The position numbers and the translations under genes are program-made. The notes under the pieces are model-generated. The model had not been told where the DNA came from. It saw only the letters and a program-made list of their open reading frames with translations, and searched no databases. From Candidatus Woesearchaeota archaeon (GTDB lineage: Archaea; Nanobdellota; Nanobdellia; Woesearchaeales; UBA10216), in NCBI GenBank assembly GCA_023269295.1, contig JAHFTU010000058.1, positions 1 to 8,228 on the forward strand: DNA of 8,228 nt, in the 5' to 3' direction. This document shows positions 1 through 4,568 of this stretch, piece after piece (the stretch's first letter is position 1; every line of letters starts with the position of its first letter).

Positions 1-281
1 ATTGCCTGGCATTTTCCCTGGTTGCTCCATATGTCCGAGACAAGCTGCTTTCCAAGCGCTCCTGTAGCGTCGTGTACGATAATCGGGACTAGCCCCAGCG
101 TTGAGATGTATGCGAGCGCAGCCGCAACGTCCCCCTCATAGACGGCAAGCGTCTGCGCATCTATCGCTATGATGGCAAACCTGTGCTGTTCAATCCCCTT
201 GAACAGCTTCAGGTACATCTCCGCCTCCTTCTTTGCGCCGATGTGCTGGAGGTACTCAAGTATTGTGTTCGCCTTTGTCAT
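1..281 (-). CDS. Amino-acid-kinase-fold protein, NAGS/acetylglutamate kinase-like (N-terminal 93 aa, cut by window edge)
   Basis: The reverse strand reads openly from ATG at 281 to the left edge, giving 93 residues with no stop. The opening (TILEYLQHIGAKKEAEMYLK, then LFKGIEQHRFAIIAID) resembles the start of the DUF619-type acetylglutamate kinase/N-acetylglutamate synthase family, where an 'LSTIG..RE...YLK.F' helix precedes the first strand of the kinase fold 'RFAVVKVGGA'. A second match is LAYISTLGLVPIIVHDATG, equivalent to 'L.FL..VGL.PIVVHGAGPQL'. These proteins act on glutamate or N-acetylglutamate in arginine biosynthesis. The usual nucleotide-binding lysine and glycines (KVGG) read AIDAQ here, and HGAGPQ reads HDATGA, so kinase chemistry is doubtful. 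That fits an N-acetylglutamate synthase with a degenerate kinase domain, whose acetyltransferase part would lie off-window. Family membership is inferred from remembered motifs; exact function is uncertain. The gene is divergent from the ACT-like gene at 404. Confidence 0.55.
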   Translation of the reverse strand, partial: MTKANTILEYLQHIGAKKEAEMYLKLFKGIEQHRFAIIAIDAQTLAVYEGDVAAALAYISTLGLVPIIVHDATGALGKQLVSDIWSNQGKCQA

Positions 282-311
282 TTTGCTGGAGATAGCATGT
301 CATTTGTGGCT

Positions 312-320
312 GTTTAAATC
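312..320 (-). promoter_or_regulatory. Candidate TATA box for the minus-strand kinase-fold gene
   Basis: On the reverse strand this reads GATTTAAAC, an archaeal TATA-like element centred about 35 nt upstream of the ATG at 281. Initiation about 25 nt downstream would give a leader of roughly 10 nt. No Shine-Dalgarno sequence is seen. Confidence 0.45.
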
Positions 321-335
321 TCTATTGCCCTGCAA

Positions 336-369
336 AGGACAAAATTAAACAAAAATGTCCTAAACAAAA
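336..369. promoter_or_regulatory. Candidate shared operator between divergent promoters: inverted repeat plus direct repeat
   Basis: AGGACA (336-341) and TGTCCT (356-361) form a perfect 6-bp inverted repeat with a 14-nt spacer, about two helical turns centre to centre. TAAACAAAA occurs twice, at 346-354 and 361-369, with a 15-nt period. The block lies between the TATA box of the leftward gene (312-320) and that of the rightward gene (371-378), directly against the latter where TFB would bind. A regulator bound here could affect both genes. The repeats are seen directly; the operator role is inferred. Confidence 0.35.
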
Positions 370-370
370 C

Positions 371-378
371 ATTTATAT
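371..378 (+). promoter_or_regulatory. Archaeal TATA box for the ACT-like gene
   Basis: ATTTATAT is centred about 29 nt before the ATG at 404, so transcription should begin about 400 and give an essentially leaderless mRNA. This supports the chosen start. Confidence 0.6.
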
Positions 379-403
379 CTTAGCAGCCGTAACAGCAACC
401 GCT

Positions 404-1033
404 ATGAATGTAACAAAAATAACAGAAAGCTACATTGAAGGCCACCCCAGCGTGAAGGACTGCCTGAAGAAGGGGCTTGTCAACTACTCGCAGCTTTCGC
501 GCCAGATAATCAGGGACTGCAGCCTAAAAAGCAGCGACTTTGATGCTGTTCTTATAGCGGCAAGGAGGTACTTCAGGAAACTTTCTAAGTTTATGGCAGC
601 AGAGGACAAGATACGCTCCCTGCTGGCAAAAAGCGCGATAGGAATAAAGAGCAAGATTGTTGTTGCCGTAATTGACAAGCACGTTTTCACTGACGACCTT
701 CTGGAGCTTGAGAAAAAGATTAAGAAAAGCAGGAGTGTTTTCTATGCAATAGAAGGCACTGAAGCTATAACAATCATCACCGCAGCCTCTTTTTTGGATG
801 ACATCCGCAGTAGCTTCAAATCCAGCATAATTAGGGTGTGGAAAGAGCTTGCTCTTGTTGTGATTGCAAGCCCTGAGGAGATTGAGGAAACGCCAGGTGT
901 CTTCAGCTACCTGTCAGGATTGCTTAGCGATAGGGGCATAAACGTGATGGAGGCCATGAGCTGCTGGTCTGAGACATTGTTTGTGGTTTCTGAGAGTGAT
1001 ATTGCAAAGGTGCTGGAGGCCATGAAGTTCTGA
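404..1033 (+). CDS. Tandem ACT-like domain protein, putative amino-acid-responsive regulator
   Basis: This is a complete 209-aa protein. Residues about 1-65 are helical, with a conserved-looking opening (EGHPSVKDCLKKGLVNYSQL) that could form a small HTH-like bundle. Residues about 80-135 alternate strands and helices (KIVVAVIDKHVF, YAIEGTEAITIITAASFLDD), consistent with a divergent ACT-like fold. Residues about 148-209 form a typical ACT module of the aspartate-kinase type: a strand, then 'EETPGVFSYLSGLLSDRGIN', then 'CWSETLFVVSESDIAKVLEAM'. ACT domains usually bind amino acids and control enzymes or transcription. No catalytic domain is present, so a stand-alone sensor is likely; I recall similar uncharacterised ACT proteins in archaea. 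Its divergent partner resembles an arginine-pathway enzyme, which makes amino-acid control of that promoter region plausible but unproven. The start is fixed by the TATA box 29 nt upstream. It is followed after 53 bp by vapB. Confidence 0.75.
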   Translation: MNVTKITESYIEGHPSVKDCLKKGLVNYSQLSRQIIRDCSLKSSDFDAVLIAARRYFRKLSKFMAAEDKIRSLLAKSAIGIKSKIVVAVIDKHVFTDDLLELEKKIKKSRSVFYAIEGTEAITIITAASFLDDIRSSFKSSIIRVWKELALVVIASPEEIEETPGVFSYLSGLLSDRGINVMEAMSCWSETLFVVSESDIAKVLEAMKF

Positions 1034-1046
1034 TAAAATCAAAAAC

Positions 1047-1054
1047 TTTAAATA
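1047..1054 (+). promoter_or_regulatory. TATA box of the vapBC operon
   Basis: TTTAAATA is centred about 36 nt before the vapB ATG at 1087, predicting a transcription start near 1076 and a leader of about 10 nt. Confidence 0.55.
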
Positions 1055-1080
1055 CTACTTATACTACAAAGTTACTAAGT
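1052..1080. promoter_or_regulatory. Candidate VapBC autoregulatory operator (short direct repeats)
   Basis: ATACTAC occurs at 1052-1058 and 1061-1067, with a related TTACTAA at 1072-1078. ACTTA (1057-1061) and TAAGT (1076-1080) form a small inverted repeat. The block spans the stretch between the TATA box and the vapB start, where VapB-VapC complexes usually bind to repress their own operon. Operator function is inferred from position and repetition. Confidence 0.35.
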
Positions 1081-1086
1081 GGTAAA

Positions 1087-1329
1087 ATGGCGACGAAAGC
1101 TGTTAAGCTAAGTGAAGAGAATTACGAGTGGCTGTGCGAAGTTGCCGGCACTTCTCAAGCTGAGGAGAAGAGAATGGTATCAATCGATGAGGCCGTCAGC
1201 AAAATAAGGAGAAGGCTTAGCGGGAAGCTTAGCGATTTAGGGGGGATTTGGAAAATGTCTGATAAGGAAGCTGAGGGGCTCATGCGTGAATTGAGGCGTG
1301 ACTGGAAAAGATGGACAAAATCTGCTTAG
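1087..1329 (+). CDS. vapB: VapB-family antitoxin
   Basis: This 80-aa protein is the antitoxin partner of the PIN-domain toxin that follows. The N-terminus (ATKAVKLSEENYEWL) fits the short DNA-binding strand and helix of archaeal VapB antitoxins. The C-terminal part (LSDLGGIWKMSDKEAEGLM, then RELRRDWKRWTKSA) matches the toxin-neutralising tail, in which an amphipathic segment with W and R residues fills the VapC active-site groove. The reading frame overlaps vapC by 19 bp, which implies translational coupling and a shared mRNA. It probably represses its own promoter together with VapC through the repeats at 1052-1080. The length is normal for the family. The assignment rests on the tail motif, the paired toxin and the small size; the DNA-binding fold class is less certain. 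Confidence 0.82.
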   Translation: MATKAVKLSEENYEWLCEVAGTSQAEEKRMVSIDEAVSKIRRRLSGKLSDLGGIWKMSDKEAEGLMRELRRDWKRWTKSA

Positions 1330-1703
1330 ATACTGACTTTCTTATTGATTTTTTGCGGGGAAAAGAGGATGCACTTTTTTTTGTTTCCCGCATGGAGGAC
1401 AGGGCGGTTTTAGCAACTACGTATGTAAATCTGTATGAGCTGTACGTTGGAGCTTACAAGTCAGAGAATTCACCTCGTGAACTTACAAATTCTGAGGCTT
1501 TAAAGAACAGGCTTCAGCTGTTAAATCTTTCTGAAGCCTCTGTTAAGCTGGCAGGGCAAATAAGAGCAGAGTTAATGAAAAAAGGCAGCATTGTTGAAAT
1601 AAGGGACCTTTTTATCGGTACCATAGCGCTTGTCAATGGGTTTGCTGTTAAAACAAATAATGTGAAGCACTTTGCCAAAATCCCAAATTTGAATTTGATG
1701 TAG
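1311..1703 (+). CDS. vapC: VapC-family PIN-domain toxin ribonuclease
   Basis: This 130-aa PIN-domain protein has a normal length for VapC. Such toxins are Mg2+-dependent ribonucleases that cleave tRNA or rRNA and stop growth when VapB is degraded. The acidic metal-binding residues are visible: D7 in CLDTDFLIDF, E43 in NLYELYVGA, and D99 in EIRDLFIGTIAL. The C-terminal motif TNNVKHFAKIPNL is the archaeal equivalent of 'T(R/N)NxxHF'; the fourth acidic position appears to be N117, a substitution common in this subgroup as I recall. The fold looks intact, so the toxin is probably active. The start codon lies inside the end of vapB, which supports coupled synthesis. No strong ribosome binding site is present. 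The alternative of a PIN-domain RNA-processing factor is unlikely given the pairing. Confidence 0.88.
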   Translation: MDKICLDTDFLIDFLRGKEDALFFVSRMEDRAVLATTYVNLYELYVGAYKSENSPRELTNSEALKNRLQLLNLSEASVKLAGQIRAELMKKGSIVEIRDLFIGTIALVNGFAVKTNNVKHFAKIPNLNLM

Positions 1704-1737
1704 CTTCTGCCGCTCGTACCTGCCAATCTGCCCGAAA

Positions 1738-1746
1738 CTTTTTTAT
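1738..1746 (+). promoter_or_regulatory. TATA-like box for the small gene starting at 1770
   Basis: A T-rich TTTTTTATT element is centred about 28 nt before the ATG at 1770, predicting a leaderless start there. The T run lies 35 nt after the vapC stop and might also serve as a poly-T transcription terminator for vapBC. Confidence 0.4.
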
Positions 1747-1769
1747 TGTTGATATGCTTCTGTTCAGTT

Positions 1770-2023
1770 ATGGATATTGGTGCTGTAATACGGACTTTGT
1801 ATGGCCGTCAAGAGGACGGACTTTCAAGCGTTCTTAAATGTGGCCTTATTCCCGGGGTATATTTGTGGGAACCAATAGGATGCTGAAGCAGCAAGAGGCG
1901 CGCTTCGGGCATAATACTCTAGGTACTGTTGTTGCATTCACCTATGCCTCAGCCTCCGAACTTATTAAGGTTGGAGTGTATTCAAAGCTTTTGGCTGGGG
2001 GTTTATACTACACTCTTAAGTAA
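1770..2023 (+). pseudogene. Small hypothetical gene, apparently frameshifted
   Basis: The promoter-supported ATG at 1770 opens a frame reading MDIGAVIRTLYGRQEDGLSS, then VLKCGLIPGVYLWEPIGC, and stops at 1886 after 38 residues. A second frame, open from 1838, continues with TNRMLKQQEARFGHNTLG, TVVAFTYASASELIKVGVYS and KLLAGGLYYTLK to TAA at 2021-2023. Joining them needs a -1 shift, equivalent to one missing base, somewhere in 1838-1883; the GGGG run at 1854-1857 or the GGG at 1867-1869 are natural places. The joined product would be about 84 aa, with a basic/acidic middle and a mildly hydrophobic C-terminal half that could be membrane-associated. I do not recognise the family. It may be a real mutation, a sequencing or assembly error, or a programmed shift. 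If unjoined, the second ORF would be a separate 61-aa hypothetical starting at 1838, which lacks its own promoter. Confidence 0.42.
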
Positions 2024-2037
2024 TTGAGTGCGCAAAT

Positions 2038-2046
2038 CTTTTTAAA
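2038..2046 (+). promoter_or_regulatory. TATA box for the winged-helix gene at 2070
   Basis: CTTTTTAAA is centred about 28 nt before the ATG at 2070, which argues for a leaderless start there and against the in-frame TTG at 2064. Confidence 0.55.
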
Positions 2047-2069
2047 CCTGCTTCTGTTGCCTTTTGGCT

Positions 2070-2672
2070 ATGGTGGATGAGTCTGTTATCAGGGAAAAGC
2101 TTGAGAAGGGCTACCTGAGAATTAACACTGTAATAGAGATAGTTGGTACCCCAAAAGGGCACGTTGAGGACACCCTGCGCATGGTGCTGAAGCAGCTCCG
2201 AGAGGAGAAGGGCGTTGACGTGCTTGGCGGCAAGGTCCACGAGCCGAGGGAGCAGGACGCTTTCTTCAGCACTTTTGCCGAGCTTCATGTGCTTGTGAAG
2301 GATTTCACAACCTTGATCAACATATGCTTCAGCTACATGCCTTCCTCTGTGGAGATCGTCGAGCCTGCGCACTTCAAGCTTGCGCCTATTGATATTGCGC
2401 ACTTGTTCAACGATCTGCTTGGCAGGCTTCATGAGATTGACATGCGCCTCAAGAACACGAACGCCGCAAACATCCTGCTTGACAAGAACCTGTACAACCT
2501 GCTAAAGAACGCTGTCCTGCTCGTGCTTGGCTCTGGCCAGAGGACGCTTGGCGACATTTCGGTGAGGGTTGGCATTCCGGAGCAGCAGCTTGAGCCTTTC
2601 CTTGCAAAGTTTGCTGAGGAAAAGGTGCTTAGGAAGGACGGACATCATTATACGGCCTCGGTCAGGATGTAA
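2070..2672 (+). CDS. Conserved-looking hypothetical protein with C-terminal winged helix
   Basis: This 200-aa protein is not recognised as a named family. Residues about 5-60 mix helix and strand (GYLRINTVIEIVGTPKGHVE, then EDTLRMVLKQLREEKGVDVL). The middle holds a motif that looks conserved (CFSYMPSSVEIVEPAHFKL), followed by a long amphipathic helix at about 106-135 (DIAHLFNDLLGRLHEIDMRL) that may form a coiled coil. Residues about 143-200 read as a winged helix: a helix (LLKNAVLLVLGSG), a helix-turn-helix (RTLGDISVRVGIPEQQLEPF) and a wing ending in KDGHHYTASV. Nucleic-acid or protein binding is plausible. It lies 74 bp upstream of scpB on the same strand, in the place where scpA often sits, but it does not resemble a ScpA kleisin. 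An ATG start at 2070 is preferred from the TATA spacing. Confidence 0.7.
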   Translation: MVDESVIREKLEKGYLRINTVIEIVGTPKGHVEDTLRMVLKQLREEKGVDVLGGKVHEPREQDAFFSTFAELHVLVKDFTTLINICFSYMPSSVEIVEPAHFKLAPIDIAHLFNDLLGRLHEIDMRLKNTNAANILLDKNLYNLLKNAVLLVLGSGQRTLGDISVRVGIPEQQLEPFLAKFAEEKVLRKDGHHYTASVRM

Positions 2673-2746
2673 GTGCTGGTTTTGGCTTGTTTTCTTTTCT
2701 TAAACATAAAAATTTATTAATGCTTACGGCAATAACAGCTTCTGAA

Positions 2747-3379
2747 ATGCCAGAAACCCAGAAGCAGGATTTGAGGAAGCAGCTTGAGGCTGTTCTTTTT
2801 GCAGCAGGCAGGAAGATGACTGTTGACGAGCTTGCGAGGCTGTGCAGGACCACACCTGCGCCAGTCCAGCAGCAGCTGCAGGAGCTGAAAGCTGAATATG
2901 AGAACAAGGATTCCTCTCTGCTGCTCATGGACGAGAGCGACGGCTGGAAGCTCACAGTGAGGGAGCAGTATGCACCTGTTGTGCAGAAGATTGTGGCAGA
3001 GACCGAGCTCACGAGAACAATGATTGAGACCCTTGCCGTGATTGCGTGGAAGGCGCCTGTGCTTCAGTCCAGTGTCATCAGGATAAGGACCAATAAGGCT
3101 TATGACCACATCGCAGCGCTTGAGAAGTCAGGCTTCATATCAAGGGAGAAGCGCGGCCGCTCGCAGATGATTAAGCTCACCGACCGCTTTTTCAAGTATT
3201 TTGACGTTAAAACGCCGGAAGAAGTGAAGGAGAAATTTAAGGGCCTTTCAGAAGTAGCAGTAAATTCAGCGCAATCACGGCAGCCTGAAGAAAGTGCTTC
3301 TTTAGCCGGAACTGGTGAATCATCTCCCAATCCTTCGGCAGAGGCTGCTCAACCTTCCGATGAGAAAAAGGCCGCCTAA
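2747..3379 (+). CDS. scpB: Segregation and condensation protein B (ScpB)
   Basis: ScpB dimers bind the kleisin ScpA and with Smc form the condensin complex that compacts and segregates the chromosome. The protein has two winged-helix units. The first, about residues 5-75, contains LRKQLEAVLFAAGRKMTVDE, LARLCRTTPAPVQQQLQEL and the wing LLMDESDGWKLTVRE. The second, about 85-165, contains ELTRTMIETLAVIAWKAPVL, QSSVIRIRTNKAYDHIAAL, KSGFISREKRGRSQMIKLTD and FFKYFDV. This order and the 'LAVIAWKAPV.QS.(V)..IR' segment are hallmarks of ScpB. From about residue 170 a Ser/Ala/Glu/Pro-rich tail of about 40 residues looks disordered. ATG 2747 is chosen because a TATA-like TTTATTAA (2713-2720) lies about 30 nt upstream; an ATG at 2720 would overlap that box. 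Neither scpA nor smc is visible next to it. The gene converges with the minus-strand gene ending at 3385, with a 5-bp gap. Confidence 0.88.
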   Translation: MPETQKQDLRKQLEAVLFAAGRKMTVDELARLCRTTPAPVQQQLQELKAEYENKDSSLLLMDESDGWKLTVREQYAPVVQKIVAETELTRTMIETLAVIAWKAPVLQSSVIRIRTNKAYDHIAALEKSGFISREKRGRSQMIKLTDRFFKYFDVKTPEEVKEKFKGLSEVAVNSAQSRQPEESASLAGTGESSPNPSAEAAQPSDEKKAA

Positions 3380-3384
3380 GCTTG

Positions 3385-3753
3385 TTATGCCTTATTGATG
3401 CTGGTAAGCGCTAGGTATATCTCGGTCTTGCCCAGCACCTTAAGAGCGGGGTGATTGAAAATCCCGGAGTTATCCCGCAGTTCAGGGTCAGCAGCAAGCA
3501 TATTTATCCTCTCTTCAAGGCCGCTCATAAGCTGTTTTAATGTGAATGCGTCTTGTGTTTCGCCTACTCCAAATTCACTCTCTGTTCGTGCTGTGTAAAC
3601 CCATGCCGTAATGCACTGCTGGTAGGCGTCAGCCAAAATCAGAAGCGCAGACTCCTTGTTGCCAGTGCCCAGAATATTTAAGCCGGCTTTTCTTGTGCCC
3701 TGTGCCATCTCCAGAGTTGTACTTTTTATGCGATTAATTCCATCATAGTCCAT
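3385..3753 (-). CDS. Hypothetical helical protein, 122 aa
   Basis: I do not recognise this protein. It appears mostly helical, with segments MDYDGINRIKSTTLEMAQGT, KESALLILADAYQQCITAWV, TLKQLMSGLEERINML and HPALKVLGKTEIYLALTSI. There is no signal peptide or transmembrane segment, so it is probably cytosolic. The helix pair around residues 30-55 could be a TPR-like hairpin, but this is weak. The ATG at 3753 is preceded on the reverse strand by TATA-like elements: AGTATATAGG at 3791-3800 and a weaker TTAAAG nearer the start. It is divergent from the zinc-ribbon gene at 3867 and shares a 113-bp promoter region with it. It ends 5 bp from the scpB stop, tail to tail. The ORF is real-looking: clean, with a promoter and no competing frame on the other strand. 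Confidence 0.6.
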   Translation of the reverse strand: MDYDGINRIKSTTLEMAQGTRKAGLNILGTGNKESALLILADAYQQCITAWVYTARTESEFGVGETQDAFTLKQLMSGLEERINMLAADPELRDNSGIFNHPALKVLGKTEIYLALTSINKA

Positions 3754-3790
3754 ACGTTACTTTTATGTGCTCTTAGGTTCTTTAAGTTTA

Positions 3791-3800
3791 CCTATATACT
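3791..3800 (-). promoter_or_regulatory. Candidate TATA box for the minus-strand gene starting at 3753
   Basis: On the reverse strand this is AGTATATAGG, centred about 42 nt upstream of the ATG at 3753, implying a leader of about 15-20 nt. Confidence 0.4.
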
Positions 3801-3831
3801 TTTGATATTGGCTGTTTGCTGGCCTTTTCAG

Positions 3832-3840
3832 TTAAAATTA
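3832..3840 (+). promoter_or_regulatory. TATA box for the zinc-ribbon gene
   Basis: TTAAAATTA is centred about 31 nt before the ATG at 3867, predicting a nearly leaderless transcript and supporting a gene there. Confidence 0.45.
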
Positions 3841-3866
3841 AAAACACAGCCTGAGCCAGCTGCAGC

Positions 3867-4022
3867 ATGCTGCTCCTCGAGTGCCCCAGATGCCATAACA
3901 GGATGAGATACCAGCCAGCCAAGGCAGGCATTGGCGGCACTGATGTCTCCAAGAAAGTCAAGAAGTGCGTCTACTGCAATTTTTCCATGCGCGTGCAGAA
4001 ATCACTAGTTCATGGAATTTAA
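3867..4022 (+). CDS. Small zinc-ribbon protein, 51 aa
   Basis: A clean 51-codon frame begins MLLLECPRCHNRMRYQPAKA and later reads KKVKKCVYCNFSMRVQKSL. Two CxxC knuckles, C6-C9 and C34-C37, are separated by 24 residues, the expected spacing for a single zinc ribbon. The segments after each knuckle are basic, so nucleic-acid or ribosome binding is plausible. Small archaeal zinc-ribbon proteins of this layout are common, but I cannot name this one. The TATA box at 3832-3840 fits a start at 3867 with a very short leader. Its 3' end overlaps the 3' end of the minus-strand gene at 4005-4397 by 18 bp, tail to tail. It is short enough to be missed by length-filtered gene calling. The motif and promoter make it a likely real gene; function is unknown. 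Confidence 0.72.
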   Translation: MLLLECPRCHNRMRYQPAKAGIGGTDVSKKVKKCVYCNFSMRVQKSLVHGI

Positions 4023-4397
4023 GAATTCAAAATTAAGTCTGTATGGCTTTGTTTTTGAAAGGTATTCAGGTGAAACCACGGCATCAAAAGTCCTCGGCCT
4101 TAAGCTTTCCTTAACCTGCTTTATCTCATTCTCAACGACATCTGCCAGCGTTTCGCCTATCTCAGGATCCTCTTCAATTGCTGTCATGACTCCATTCAGG
4201 ATGTTGAGGGCGCTCTCGTAGCTTCTCTTGGCAGAGAAGTACTGGCCGGTAAGCTCTTCTGCTGTAGCTATTATGCTGATTGTTTCAGCCCGCCTGATTT
4301 CGTGCTGGGCTTCTTCAAGAAAGTTGTTCAGTTCACAGGAAAACTGCCTTAGCAAGACCTTTTCCCTTATTCTTTCAGCCTTGTAGCTTTTTCCCAT
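4005..4397 (-). CDS. Hypothetical helical protein, 130 aa
   Basis: I do not recognise this protein. It is rich in charged residues and helix-forming, with segments MGKSYKAERIREKVLLRQFS, ELNNFLEEAQHEIRRAETIS, AEELTGQYFSAKRSYESALN and LADVVENEIKQVKESLRP. The 'AEELTGQYFSAKRSYESALNIL' stretch (shown here in two overlapping parts) resembles one TPR-like helical hairpin. The C-terminal 25 residues look extended (VSPEYLSKTKPYRLNFEFL). No signal peptide or membrane segment is visible. ATG 4397 is preferred over an in-frame TTG at 4403. On the reverse strand a TATA box (4428-4436) and a 15-bp palindrome (4406-4420) lie just upstream. It is divergent from gyrA with a 171-bp gap, so its promoter region may be shared, though no functional link is evident. 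Confidence 0.62.
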   Translation of the reverse strand: MGKSYKAERIREKVLLRQFSCELNNFLEEAQHEIRRAETISIIATAEELTGQYFSAKRSYESALNILNGVMTAIEEDPEIGETLADVVENEIKQVKESLRPRTFDAVVSPEYLSKTKPYRLNFEFLNSMN

Positions 4398-4405
4398 TCC
4401 CAAAA

Positions 4406-4420
4406 AATGCTTACAGCATT
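4406..4420. promoter_or_regulatory. Palindrome at the predicted transcription start of the 4005-4397 gene (candidate operator)
   Basis: AATGCT-TAC-AGCATT is a perfect 6-bp inverted repeat with a 3-nt spacer. It lies between the TATA box (4428-4436) and the ATG at 4397, over the predicted start of transcription. This is a classic position for a repressor site in archaea. The symmetry is seen; the role is inferred. Confidence 0.35.
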
Positions 4421-4427
4421 GTTTTGT

Positions 4428-4436
4428 TTATATATT
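4428..4436 (-). promoter_or_regulatory. TATA box for the minus-strand gene starting at 4397
   Basis: The sequence TTATATATT is centred about 35 nt upstream of the ATG on the reverse strand and would give a leader of about 10 nt. Confidence 0.55.
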
Positions 4437-4528
4437 TTGTTGCAACTTTCAAGATTCGGCTGCGGCAGGGCTTTCCGGAACTGTTTTTGAGGCTTTTTTA
4501 AGCGATTTCCCAGCTTTTTATCCAAACC

Positions 4529-4537
4529 TTTTTAAAG
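4529..4537 (+). promoter_or_regulatory. TATA box of gyrA
   Basis: TTTTTAAAG is preceded by an A/C-rich BRE-like stretch (4522-4528). It is centred about 36 nt before the gyrA ATG, giving a predicted leader of about 10 nt. Two similar T-rich elements lie further upstream (about 4492-4501 and 4513-4520) and could be alternative boxes. Confidence 0.5.
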
Positions 4538-4568
4538 CCCCATTTCATCATGTTTCTCGTCGATAAAA

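Noticed and set aside
2016..2432. 138-codon minus-strand frame opposite the winged-helix gene
   Set aside because: The plus-strand frame has a promoter and domain structure; the minus frame has neither.
2687..2746. Upstream TTG (2687) and ATG (2720) starts for scpB
   Set aside because: The added residues do not resemble ScpB, and the TATA-like box at 2713-2720 would lie inside the coding region; ATG 2747 fits better.
2662..3330. Minus-strand frames opposite scpB
   Set aside because: They are antisense to a clearly recognised ScpB and rich in Ser/Cys/Leu, as expected of shadows.
4012..4221. 69-codon plus-strand frame overlapping the minus-strand hypothetical
   Set aside because: Ser/Phe/Leu-rich shadow without a promoter; the minus-strand frame is longer and has a TATA box and a palindrome upstream.
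3385..4397. Possible paralogy of the two minus-strand helical proteins
   Set aside because: They share only a short ESAL.IL-like stretch and general helical character, which is not enough to claim relationship.
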